From: Apiospora phragmitis | Lineage: Eukaryota; Ascomycota; Sordariomycetes; Amphisphaeriales; Apiosporaceae | Assembly: GCA_038363925.1 (NCBI GenBank) | Contig: JAQQWL010000004.1 | Coordinates: 2,914,001 to 2,978,000, forward strand | Direction of reading: 5' to 3' | DNA length: 64,000 nucleotides | Shown here: positions 9,696 through 20,018 of the stretch, piece by piece | Layout of the letters: the number at the start of each line of letters is the position of its first letter | How positions within the stretch are numbered: position 1 is the stretch's first letter | Position numbers and translations under genes: made by a program | The notes under the pieces: model-generated | The model's database searches: none | The model's input: only the letters and a program-made list of their open reading frames with translations | Told to the model about the DNA's origin: nothing

Positions 9696-12033
9696 TTATC
9701 CCAACAGGATAATCGTCACCATTATAGAGCCGAGCACAAGCCCGATATTCCCGGCATAAGACACAACTCCGCCAGCAGTTACCAGCATGTGGCCTTCAGG
9801 CGAAATCTGGTTGGGGTTCTGGGCGATGTTTTCATGCTTGAATGAAGCCAGGGATTCACTCCCGTTAACGGGGCGGCTGGAACCGTCGACGGCCACCATA
9901 GGGTGGTCTTGGTGATTGGATCCTGATGATGATGACGATGACGATGGAGTTGCCAAAGTACCGTTGCGGTGCCTCGCGTTGTCAACTCCGTAATCTGCCA
10001 CAAACGCAGCATACGCGGCGGCAGCTGCAGGATGCTTCGGAGCAGCGGACCCTGATGCTGCTACCACCGCCGCCGCAGCCACGGCCGGCATCGTGGGCGC
10101 CGGGACCGGTGGAACGAACGTCTCAGGCTTCGGCGACGGGACCTTCGTCATGGCGATGACCTGGGTGACGACATGATGAGACGTGACGGACGCAGCAGCA
10201 GAAGACGACGCGGCCTCGTCGCCCACCTCGCCCGCCGCCGGCCATGTAACCTGGGCGCCGGCGGGGCAGACGGTCGTGTAGGAATCGACGGTCTTCGTGA
10301 CGGCCACCTCGCTTTGGTAGGCAGCAGGGCAATTAGGCACACCAGCCGCGCACATGGTTATGGTGTAAGCTGCGGTCGAGTACAGTGTAGTGGTGACGAG
10401 GTTGGTTTCGTTGGTGGTCAAAGATGACGCATTCAGCATCGGGTATCTGCCGGTTCCGTTCAAGGATGCTGCCAGCGATGGTACAGCAGTAGCGAGCGGC
10501 GGCGATACTGTTGCGGAAAAGCCCGAGATCTTCGGGGTAACGCTAGCCGCCGACGGCAGGGTGGAAGCGGATAAGGAGGAAGCAGATAAGGAAGAAGCAG
10601 GCAGGGAAGCAGCTAGCGAAAGAGACGCCGAGACGCTCGAAAAGGAGGAGGAAGCAGAGGAAAGGGGCGTCAGGACCGTAGCAGAGGTCTCGTACTTTGC
10701 AGTAATGCTGGCCGCCGACGACAGGGACGACAGGGCAGCTGGCGAGACAGTAGAAGTCGGGATAGTTGCCGAGGAAGAAGATGCCGTCTGAGACGATCCA
10801 GATACGGTCATACGGCCACTGCTAGGGTTCGCGGGCAACGAAGAGGATATCATAGGCAATGCGGGAACTGTCATGGACAATGCGGGGGGCGTCATCATCA
10901 ATCCTGGACCAGCCTTCCCAGATGACTCACGGGGGATCCAGCACTGAGTGAGGGTCGGAGCCGAGAGCAGCGTCGTCGACACGGTAGGGACGAGGCCGAG
11001 GGTCTTGTAGTCGACGACGACGTCGAGCCGGGCATAGGCGCCGGCATTGAGGTCGAACCACTCTCTGGTCTCGAGCGCGCAAGTGGGCGTGGTCTCGATC
11101 TCGGCCACGAACTCGACGAGGTTGGCGTAGATGCCCATGGCGGCCCCAGCGCCGATCCCGAAGGTGTCAATGGCGGCCTCAGCACCGACCTGGACACGCA
11201 GCCGAAGGTCGGCCTTGAAGGTGGCCCCAGACCCCGTGGCCACGGTTATGGGCAGGGATTTGCTGCTCGCGCCGTCGCTGTCATTGCGTATTAGTATGGC
11301 TTGCTCTTGATTATCACAACGGGTCATCACGAGTACTGTACTTACAAAAAGTAATCGCTCACATCACCGCCGAAGATATCGGCCTGCAAGAAAGCATCGT
11401 CGGCCAGCTTGATGTAAAAGCCACCGCTCATGTCAATAGTGGCATTGAGGCTGAAGACCAGATCGACAAAGAAGACGACGCCGACGCTCAAGCCAGGGTA
11501 GTGGAGGCCGATGGGGGAGTTGGAAGCGAACAGGTTGACGGAGACGGTGGTGGAGGCACTGGCGTTCAGGCCGAGGAGGATGTAGGCCTCGACCTGGTTG
11601 AACTGCAGGCGGAGGGAGGGGTGCAGGATGTCCTCCCACAGCTTGGCCGTGACGCTGCCCTTGGTCTCGCAGTCGATGCAGGTGATGTTCAGGCCGACCG
11701 TCTCGGCGCTATTAGCATCTTCCTGATTCCAAGCATAGTCACTTCACCCAAACCCATTAGCTTTCTTCTAATTATCCAAAACAAGATAGAACCATGTGAT
11801 GCAAAGACGCGCACATACCCGTGGAAGAGAACCTGGTGGTCCCACGAATGGGCCATGCTGAAGTCGGCCTTGAGCCGCCTCTCGAGCTGCGAGGTATGGG
11901 CGAGGTTGACACCCTCTTGGACCAGAGCATCGGTCTGATCCGCGCGCAGCACGCTCACTTCGAGCGGCGTCGGGCTGGCGAGACAGCCCACGGCCACGAG
12001 CAGTGCCGCGACGAAGGGGCGCTGGAGCAACAT
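9696..12033 (-). CDS. Secreted Ser-rich protein with GPI-anchor-type tail
   Basis: Three exons on the minus strand: 12033-11819, 11708-11346 and 11277-9696. Introns of 110 and 68 nt have GTATGT and GTAAGT donors and TAG and CAG acceptors. All phases join to 719 aa. A signal peptide (MLLQRPFVAALLVAVGCLAS) is followed by a globular N-terminal half of about 300 residues containing ITCIDCETKG and regular beta-like segments. A long Ser/Ala-rich region follows (about residues 315-465). Next comes YTITMCAAGVPNCPA (about 497-511), then another low-complexity region and a hydrophobic C-terminus preceded by small residues. That architecture suits an exported, GPI-anchored and probably O-glycosylated surface protein. 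I do not recognise the N-terminal domain. The Cys motif matches the one in the small secreted protein at 6648-7352. Confidence 0.75.
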
Positions 12034-13187
12034 AATGAGAATGAATGGACGTCTTCAAACAGGAAGACTGGGTAAGCAAATGAGCGTCGACAAAGTTGTT
12101 GGACTGTCAGCCGAATGAATGTGGTGTTCTCCTAGAGGGGAAGGGATTGGCGACGGACATCGTGAGACGGGGCCATGGTGTAGGTATCATATATATGGCA
12201 TTCTGATTTCCGAAATGTCATGTCGCTTCCTTTTCGCTGCGCACCAACACGGTGGCATTGGCCAATTAAACCAGCGAAAACGCCCCAGCTGCGGTATTAC
12301 CTCAATGCTAGCACTCGAATCAGCGTCGATTCATGCGGTGATGGTGCAGGTGGGGGGGAGGAGCCAAGACGTTGCACTGGCCGGTGGAGATGGCCATTGG
12401 CTGCGGGTTCCCATGCGATTTTCCAATCACCATGTCAGCCTGGGGGAGACTTCACGGGGACCGAGCAATAAGCAGGGCCCCTATTAGTCGGCAAACTCGG
12501 CCGAGTATAGGTGCCGCGATATGACAGATCGGGGTATAAGTCGGCCAGGACGAATGAAGAACGATATGTAAGCAAAGCACCATGACATGAGACAGAAACA
12601 TGAACATAAACCAGGGTCGCTGATTTTCGTATGTTATGGGTTTTATACGCCAAAGGAAACCCACCTTCTGGTCATCTGAGCCCATATGAATTGGTTGTAA
12701 GTGCAGCAAATGAGGTGGCGACGACATGATTCAAGATGAGTCAGTGGGTAGAAAATAAGAAGACTTGAGCTGGACAGGCTGGACAGGCTGGACAGCGCTC
12801 TTTCCATTTCTTGCCAAATATGCAATTACGTTCTTCCACTTGTGGGCGTTTGTGGAAGGTGCTGGCTGCTCCTTCCCAAGACTCATTCAATGTCCATTCA
12901 TTTGGAAACTTGGAATCTCCAGTCATGATGCTTTCCTACATGCACACATGCATTGACCAATATTATCTGAGCTGAGACGAGACATATGGCCGCACCTTGA
13001 TGATAATGGGAACAACCTACAGCAACCATCCAGACTGATCTATCGAGAAGCACATTGCCAGCAGCTCCCAGAAAGACAAGCACCTTCCTCGCGCCCAACT
13101 GACAATCGCCAGAAAGTCTCCAATCAAGCAAGCATCTTCCTCTCCAGCCCATCCGTCTCCCGGAACACCAGCAAAAGACAGGCCACA
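12034..13187. other. Divergent intergenic region
   Basis: Shared upstream region of the Ser-rich secreted protein (minus) and the His-rich small protein (plus). It contains a three-copy 9-bp tandem repeat (GCTGGACAG, 12769-12795). No coding ORF or clear core promoter was recognised. Confidence 0.6.
12769..12795. repeat. Tandem 9-bp repeat, 3 perfect copies
   Basis: Three exact copies of GCTGGACAG in the divergent intergenic region, about 390 bp upstream of the ATG at 13188. Confidence 0.9.
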
Positions 13188-13742
13188 ATGTGTTCAACCG
13201 TCCACTTCACCTACCGCTGCGGCTGCGCCGACAAGGTCATCTTCAAGTGTCTGCTTCATCATCACCACCACCACCTCCCCCACCATGATGACGCCCACCA
13301 AGATCAAGATGACCAAGGAGACCAAGTAGAGACTGCTGCCAACAACGACAACCAGCAGCGGCAGCAGACACCGGACGAGCTACCCACAGAAACCCTTCCT
13401 CCTCCCATCATTGTCGTCATGGCCACCCACCTGGACGAGGAGTGCCAGGATTGCGCCGCCAGCCGCCAAAACACCACCACCACCGCGAAGTTTGATGATG
13501 ACGACGATAGCGACCACAACAGCAGCAGCGACCGTCACCAGCGCCATCCGCCCAGGTCGACTCCCTTCTCTGTTTGGGATGAAGGAGAAATAGTAGTAAC
13601 AGCAGCCGTCAACGACATGTTACCGCCTACTGCTCATCCGCCCCGTCTTCCTCTCCAGCAAATACAGATGCCACGATGGCCTCGATTCCAGCGGAGGGGA
13701 GAGCGACACGGTCTCCGGGAGATACCTCTGAACATGGTATGA
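13188..13742 (+). CDS. Small His/Asp-rich protein with N-terminal Cys motif, unrecognised
   Basis: Single-exon ORF of 184 aa with a favourable start context (CCACAATG). The N-terminus (MCSTVHFTYRCGCADKVIFKC) and a later HLDEECQDCAA motif give two Cys clusters that could bind metal or form disulphides. The same layout is familiar in small conserved hypothetical proteins of filamentous ascomycetes (a start such as MC-TYTHFxCG followed by a distant CxxC). Between the clusters lie a His6 run, acidic DDAHQDQDD-type stretches and a Gln/Asn-rich patch; after the second cluster there is an Asp run. No signal peptide or membrane segment is visible, so it is likely intracellular. Function unknown. It could in principle be a chance ORF, but its Cys pattern and uninterrupted reading frame argue otherwise. 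Confidence 0.6.
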   Translation: MCSTVHFTYRCGCADKVIFKCLLHHHHHHLPHHDDAHQDQDDQGDQVETAANNDNQQRQQTPDELPTETLPPPIIVVMATHLDEECQDCAASRQNTTTTAKFDDDDDSDHNSSSDRHQRHPPRSTPFSVWDEGEIVVTAAVNDMLPPTAHPPRLPLQQIQMPRWPRFQRRGERHGLREIPLNMV

Positions 13743-14307
13743 ACTGGCTGGTGGTGAGATGGGTTGTGGGTTGAATCAGGAATGAGAGGTGCATTCAACT
13801 GGCTGTATACGACATACACCAAGGCGCGTTTGGAACCATTCAGTTGCCCTGTCGCTGCTTTTTCATCTTCAAAGATATCATTGTATTTGCTCTCGTGTAT
13901 ATCAGCGAACAACTAATGTTTGACCTTGACCTTAACCTTAACCTCCGCCGCCGCCTGTTCATTGAATCGTAGGCAGCCCATGCCGAACTCCTGATAAGCA
14001 ATGGTGGACAACACCTGCCCCCTGTCTAAAATTCCGAACCATAGAACACGCCCGCTCTATACGTATTTTGTAAAGTGCCACCACCGCGACACACAGATGC
14101 AGATGCAAGATGTCGATGATGCCAATGGGGAGAGCTTTCGAGAGAGAAAAACCCAGATAGATGCCTAACACCCTCAGCCACTTCCTCACTCCACCTCCGT
14201 CCCATACCTTTTCCCAACCCTGTTGAACCCCCTATTCTTTCTTTTTATACAGAGATTAGATTGATGGATGGAATAGTAGCACTTTTCACAAAAGCCGCCG
14301 TGCATTA
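13743..14307. other. Convergent intergenic region
   Basis: 3' ends of the His-rich protein (plus) and the Whi5-like gene (minus). Short degenerate CTTAACC-type repeats near 13921-13945. Nothing else seen. Confidence 0.55.
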
Positions 14308-15627
14308 TCAACTACTACTACTACGACCGCCTTCCGCAGCCTCCTCTATCCGCCTCGAGGCATCGAGCGCCGCCGACGCGGCCAGGCGCTGCAAAGCTTC
14401 CCGGTCCGGCGTGGGAGCCGCCGCCGCGGTACAGCGAGGCCGCGACTGCTGGGATGTGGAGGATTCCTGCGAAGTAGACGGCGTATAGTCACCATTATTG
14501 TTGTGGCTACTGTCGGCCTGCTGGTGCTGGTGCTGTCGCTGGATAGTCGTAGGAGTCTGCGACGCGGACCGTCCCGAAGGCAATGCCTTCCTCGGCGTGG
14601 TCGTTTGCTGCTGTGGCCGCTCGTTGCCGCTGCTGCCGCTGTCTTCCTCGACAACCGCCTCTGCGCCGGGAGCTGCTGCCGCTTCGTGGAGGGAGAAGAT
14701 CCAGCAGCAGCAGCAGCTCCGGTCTGTTGTCGCTGCTGCGACTGCGACTGAGGCGGCGACGACTGCTGAGTAGGGGAAGTAGTGGTGGTGGTTGCCGGCA
14801 ACACGGGGCGCCGCTGCAGCCGCTCCAGCGGGACGTCGGTCTGGCCCGTCCGGACCTTGTAGCGGGCCAGACCGAGCCGCAGCCGCAGAACCTCGGCCTT
14901 CTGCCGGGCCTGCTCGCGCGTCAGGGACGACCGAGGACGGCTACTTCGCGGCGGTTGCTGCTGCGAGGGTGATTGTTGGGAAGATGAAGCTGAAGCTGTT
15001 GCTGAAGCTGCTGCTGCTGCCACGGGGCTTTCTTCTTCTTGCTGTGATTGCTGGGGCTGTTGCGGCGACGGATGGTAGTCAGGCTCCGTGATGGTGGTGA
15101 GTTGTGAGTTGTCGAGGTTGGAATGGTCGAAGATGGCCGATGTCTCGGGGAGAATGCGACCTTTGCCTTTCCTGCTCCGGCGTCCTTGTCGCGACCTCTT
15201 CTCTGTCTTCTTTTCTTGGTGTTGCTGTTGTTGTCGTGGAGGTAGTACCGGCCACTGCCTTTTTTACTGTCGGCGCCGCCGCCCTCCTTGGTGTCGGGGA
15301 TGAAGGTGCAGTAGACGTAGCAGAAGAAGAGGTCGCTGCTGCTGATAGGCAGGCCCTCTTAGCAGGCGGTGCACCACCTGCTTGTTGGAGTGGATTGGAG
15401 TTCTCGTCGCCTTCCTCTGCTACAACCAGGGCTCGTTTGGAGGAGGGAGAAGGGGATCCTCCTGCTGCTGCTGCTGATGCCGGCTGCTTCTTGTACCCAT
15501 GAAGCTGGCCCGAGGCTTTCGCGGCGTTCAGGCGCGACGTCTTGTTCAGGCCGGCCGAGGCGGGGGAATTGGCGTTGACGTCCAGCGTGGCCAACGCACG
15601 TCTTTTGGTCGGAGAGGTGTTGTCCAT
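14308..15627 (-). CDS. Whi5/Nrm1-type transcriptional repressor, reading frame broken twice
   Basis: Whi5/Nrm1 family proteins bind SBF/MBF-type cell-cycle transcription complexes and hold back G1/S genes until phosphorylated by CDKs. The start MDNTSPTKRRALATLDVN (ATG at 15627) is typical of the filamentous-fungal relatives. The diagnostic Whi5 motif lies at about 14816-14924 and includes LRLRLGLARYKVRTGQTDVP. Several SP/TP sites could be CDK targets. The coding frame changes at a G-run at 15147-15150, just before the segment ETSAIFDHSNLDNSQ. It appears to change again between about 14583 and 14720 in a Gln/Ala-rich stretch. No good intron explains either change. The last frame ends at 14308 with EALQRLAASAALDASRRIEE. 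The gene is either hit by sequence errors or truly damaged; I favour errors because both sides stay protein-like. About 440 codons in total. Confidence 0.68.
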
Positions 15628-16370
15628 GGCTGCTGCTTCTACTTCTGCTGCTGCTGTGATGGGATGTCGCGAGATTTCCACCCTCAATACTCAAGGGTAA
15701 TCTGTTGGAAATATTGGGCAGTAGCTGTCGGATATAGTCCACCGTGGAGTAAATTGGTTGGTTGATAATTAATTGGAATAGTAGTCGAAACACCCCAAAA
15801 GTGATATCACAACAAATACAAGCCTAATGGCGGGCAGCGCGGGGCCTCTCCAAATACTGAACGCGGTCAATGATTGGATGAGAAGAGCGAGCGATAAAAG
15901 GGAGAACGAGTTCAAGTAAATGAATGAATCACGACAGACAGAGACTCTTTACACAATAAGAGAGAGTTGGAAACCGAGTGTCCTTCAAAAAAAAACAATC
16001 AATCAATCGAGAATGAGGATGTTTGGTGGTTGATGTGACTGGAGGTGGGAGAGAGAATGAGCAAGGCGCAATAGGTAAATTACTTGTACTCGACGGATCG
16101 CGTTTCCCTCGTGGCGCGTCGCAGAAGCTTGGGTTTTGGGAAATGGGGAAACCTCCAGACCGGGGGGGTAGGGGGGGGGGAGACTTTATGCAACTATTTA
16201 TTTATTGCCTATTTGGGCCTGCTTCAGCTTGGTAGGCGCTGTTTCGTGGTGGCTTACAGGCGCGTTCTAAGCGCTAGAAGCCTTTATGAAATAGCGGAGG
16301 GGCTGCTGAAGGTCCCTACCCGCTTGTTATTCAGTGCCCTGTAGGTGCGTTCTCGCTTTATGTAAGTTCA
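15628..16370. other. Whi5-like gene upstream region up to the RIP island
   Basis: Normal-composition DNA that changes abruptly to AT-rich sequence at about 16370. No gene seen. Confidence 0.55.
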
Positions 16371-16404
16371 GGGTCACTTTTTTTATATAAATTAAAGGGT
16401 TATA

Positions 16405-16429
16405 AATTAAAATCTTTATATAATATTAT
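16405..16429 (+). repeat. Outer inverted repeat, left arm (25 bp)
   Basis: Perfect reverse complement of 18826-18850. The pair spans 2446 bp and encloses the pogo-type element. It could be the ends of an older element into which the transposon inserted. Confidence 0.7.
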
Positions 16430-16646
16430 AAATCTAGAATTTTTTTAATTTAAAAAATAATTAATAACGCGATTATTATTATATTTAATTAATGTTTTAA
16501 AAGTTATATAAAGTATATATATTTATAAAAAAATTATTTATAATATAATATTATATTAATTATGTTTTTAATTTATTAAAAATTATTATTTATATAAAAA
16601 AGTATATTATTATAATTAAAATATAATATACTTTATAGTTTAATTT

Positions 16647-16674
16647 CTCACATGGTTTAATTTTTTACTTTTTT
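16647..16674 (+). repeat. Left terminal inverted repeat of the pogo-type element
   Basis: Starts CTCACATGGTTTAATTTTTT. Its reverse complement aligns with the right copy, with a 2-nt gap and mainly C/T differences. Confidence 0.65.
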
Positions 16675-17299
16675 ATATTTTCACGTAACGCTTTATTTTC
16701 ACCGCGTTCTTTTATTATATTATTATAGTCGACTTTTTTAAAAAAAAATAACGTTATTTTAACATTATAAGCGCTTTTAAACGACTTAAAATTAAGTATA
16801 TAACGTGTGGCTAAAATATACGATATTTTATAAAAAACCTTTTTTAATTATTAACGTAATATAATTTTAAAATTTAAAATTTAATTATTAACGTAAAAGT
16901 TTACTATTTTCGAAAAGAAAGTAATTATAAGGTATATAAATTATTTAAATTCGCGATCGTTTCTTTTTTATATAAGTAGCGTTAAAAATATAACGAATTA
17001 ATTACTTAATTAATATAACGCGAGACGCGTCGGCGTTAACTAAGCCTCGAGCTTTATATAATAATAACTAGACCTCTAGACGCGTTTTAATCGAAAAATC
17101 GACTATTAAAGGGTTTTTATAAAAATCTCAACGCGTATCGCGTTATTACGAGCGGCGGGTTAGTCCCTCGCGAGGTAGTACTTAAGGCGTAGAATTAAAT
17201 AAAAATAATCGTCTAGTTATTTTTAAAGCTTTTATTTTATAGCGTAGTAGTTAGTTTAAACGCATTATAACACGCGTATAGTTTATTTTTATATAAAAT

Positions 17300-18230
17300 A
17301 TAATTTATAAATATAAGATTTAAAAAGAGGATGTTTATAACTTTAATAAAACCAGCTTTTTTATAAGTTAAATCTCGTTTAAAATAATTATTACTACTTT
17401 TAATCGACGTGAAAAGCCTAGGGTAATATAGTAAAGGAACCGGGAATAAGTTATAGTTATTTAAGGCGTCGGATTATACGGTTACGCCATCTTTATATAT
17501 ATTATCTTTGCTAGAAAAACGCACCTCTCTTCTTAGTACGAAAATAGCTTATTATCGAAGGATTAAATGATCGTAATTATTAAAAATACTTAAACTACGA
17601 ATAAAAAAAGCGAGGATTAAATTCGATACTTTAATTAATATATTAAGTTTATATAAAAGGTCGTTATTATCTTTTAGTTTTAAACGATTATAAAAGCTAT
17701 TATTTAATAGCTTTTAAGCTTTATTATAAAAAGAACTCGATTATTATACTTTATATATTTACTTATTTATTATATAAGCTTTAACCTATTAATTTCAACT
17801 ATTTTTATATATTAAAAAAATTATACGAGAAAGAAATCAAGGGTTTTATATAAGCGTATATTACTTATATTTTAAAGGAAAACTTTTTACCGGCGTTTTT
17901 AAAAACGTTCTAGGCGACTTTTATCGTTTTAAATATATAGGGAGGTTTTTAAGAGATAAAACTTATCTTATATAACCCGGAATATATTATTTTATAGTTA
18001 AATATAAAGCTATATACTTTAATACCTCCGGGGACGTTTTTCGACCTACTTTTTTTTAAGAATTAAAAACTTTAAATAACTCGATTAAAGCTTAATTTTA
18101 AATTAAACACGTTTGAAACCGTATTATACGATATTAAAATAACTTTTTAACATTTATTTTAATTAAGCTTAATTAAATTACGAAAAGTATAACGTAGGTT
18201 ATATACCGGCTCGCTTTTTTAAAGGGTGAG
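17300..18230 (+). pseudogene. RIP-inactivated pogo/Fot1 transposase
   Basis: Reading through stops gives a recognisable DDD transposase with RIP-type substitutions (Asp to Asn, Glu to Lys, Gly to Ser or Asp, His to Tyr, Trp or Gln to stop). In the first frame NFNKTSFFIS (17339-17368) stands where the family has its first catalytic Asp. RNRE, a stop, then VIVI follow (from about 17438), and then KNT, a stop, TTNKKSED. After a frame change near 17655 come LVLNDYKS (second Asp site, Asn codon 17683-17685) and PIN (third Asp site, Asn codon 17791-17793). Then follow LKKLYEKEIKGFI, ENFLPAFLKTF, a GGF and the LNIKLYTLIPPGT segment that precedes the variable C-terminus. All three catalytic positions are lost. 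Limits are approximate, and the N-terminal DNA-binding part is too eroded to place. Confidence 0.82.
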
Positions 18231-18568
18231 GTAAGCGTATTATAAGAGGTAAATAAAATACTTAGCCGACGCCGCCGTACGAAAAAAAACGGCTATAAAA
18301 TAAAAGATCACTTTATATATAAACTAGAAAAGACTTATAGTTTTAAAAGAATGTTAATAGATAATTATAAGATAAATCGCGCCGAAGTAGTGGTCATACG
18401 AAAAGGTTTAAAACGCGTCCGCGATGCTATAAAATTCACGGGGAGCTCGAGCATAATACGCGTACTTATTAAAATAACGTAGAAGTATTTAATAAAAACG
18501 ATTTTAAATAGTTTTAACTAATTTTAAACGTTATAATAGAATTAATTATATATTATTATATAACGTTT

Positions 18569-18594
18569 AAAAAAGTGAGAAATTAAATCGTGAG
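18569..18594 (-). repeat. Right terminal inverted repeat of the pogo-type element
   Basis: AAAAAAGTGAGAAATTAAAT followed by CGTGAG. It pairs with the left terminal repeat at 16647-16674. Confidence 0.65.
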
Positions 18595-18825
18595 GTATAT
18601 TATACGAGTTTTAAAAATTAATAAAAGTTTTATTTAATATATATTAATTAAATAATAAAAGGCATTTAAAGTTAATATTTTAACGTTTTTAAACGAGGTT
18701 CTAACGAGTTTATATTTTTCTTTTTAATATTAAAGTTAAGTAATAAATATATCGAGAAATTTATATTAAAATAACGAATATTTAAATATATTTAACCTTT
18801 TAATTTAATATATAATAATTATATA

Positions 18826-18850
18826 ATAATATTATATAAAGATTTTAATT
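18826..18850 (-). repeat. Outer inverted repeat, right arm (25 bp)
   Basis: Perfect reverse complement of 16405-16429. Confidence 0.7.
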
Positions 18851-18958
18851 CAACGATTAAAAAACTAATTATAAATCGTATCTCTTATTAAAATTAAGCT
18901 CTTTTATTAATTAAAAAAATTAATACATACCGGTACGAAAAGGCCCGTACGCGATTAG

Positions 18959-20018
18959 TACTCTAATCCGAATGAGAGAAAGGGTCACCCAGCCCCGCCA
19001 CGCGCCGCGCCGTGGCCCCTGGCTTTTTCAGAGGTCTACCAACCAACCCCTACCTATTTCATCTTGGTTATGTAGGATCCCGTGTCAGCTCTATGAACCA
19101 TAGATGCAGGAACATATTGGTTAATCGGCTAGTCTAGAGCCAGCTGTATAAGGAAGACGAGCATGATCATTTTCCAGTCTTTCATACGGCATAACGTATA
19201 TAGGTTGTACTCACACAGGCGACATCTAATATCTCCAGTTGCTAATACGCCGTTGTCTCGCATCACGGACATCTTCAGATTCCTCACATCACATAGCACA
19301 GCACATTACACAGCTTCCAAGTAGGCCCCAGGAAATCGGAACAGTAACAGTAATCATCTTATCAATAACTATCTTCCCCCTCTCCGAGGCACGCTTGGGC
19401 CCATATACATCCCTTATCTCATCTTCATCTCTCTCTCCTTGCTTTTACTACGGGTATCGCTGATTGAATTCGTCGTCCCCTAACCCCCTTATACGCGCGT
19501 GTGTCGCATCATGATGAACATTGATGATTCCAAAGTCAGAAGAAAAAAAGAGAAGAAACAAAACCCGAAAAAAATCGACAAGGTCCGCCCGGCCCCTATG
19601 CCTTGGTCCCAACTAAACTCCAATGCTACCTTCCAGATCAGATCCCATGGAAGAACCCAAGCAAACATCATTGCCACCAGAATGACATGAAAATATAGCC
19701 AGCCATCATCAGAGAGAGAGAGACAGAGAGAGAGAGAGGCTTTCCCTTTTTCGCAAAAACGCCACCGAATGAATGGTTGTTGCTTTCCTTTGCTTTCCCA
19801 ACCCCCCCGACTCGAGTCCCCATCCATCCTGCTTGCTCCACGCTTTTGGCTCCTTTCCCATACACTCTCTCGCCAAAGTCTAGAGTGAAATCTATAGTAG
19901 TAGTAGTATGTAACCTGGCTATTATGATACACTCGGAACCGTTGAATGCCAACAAAACGCCCGTACATCATCCATCTTCTTGATCATTCACGCTGCTGAG
20001 CCTCGACCGACTCTCAAC
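18959..20018. other. Intergenic region downstream of Med15
   Basis: Normal composition resumes abruptly after the RIP island. Contains an AG-rich run near 19710-19740. No coding ORF recognised; the part next to 20019 is the Med15 3' region. Confidence 0.55.

Larger units (their letters stand above)
16645..18597 (+). mobile_element. Fot1/pogo-type (Tc1/mariner superfamily) DNA transposon relic
   Basis: About 1.95 kb, close to the length of Fot1 elements (about 1.9 kb). It is bounded by imperfect inverted repeats of 25-28 bp (left 16647-16674, right 18569-18594) that differ by a 2-nt gap and mostly by transitions. It encloses a transposase pseudogene of pogo type on the plus strand. A TA target duplication is plausible at the right edge but not clear on the left. 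Confidence 0.75.
16371..18958. repeat. AT-rich RIP-mutated island 1
   Basis: About 2.6 kb of extreme AT content with sharp edges. Stops occur in every frame. Remaining C and G sit almost only in CpG context, as expected when RIP converts CpA (and TpG on the other strand). It contains a Fot1/pogo-type element (about 16645-18597). An outer perfect 25-bp inverted repeat (16405-16429 and 18826-18850) surrounds that element. Confidence 0.88.

Noticed and set aside
9926..10791. Plus-strand ORFs inside the Ser-rich protein gene
   Set aside because: Shadows of a gene with consistent exons, signal peptide and GPI-type tail on the other strand.
13921..13945. CTTAACC-type repeats as possible telomere-like tract
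   Set aside because: Only two or three degenerate units, not TTAGGG, and internal to a gene-bearing region.
15079..15687. Upstream ATG at 15687 for the Whi5-like gene
   Set aside because: The ATG at 15627 begins the familiar MDNTSPTKRRALATLD start. The 20-residue extension looks like leader sequence.
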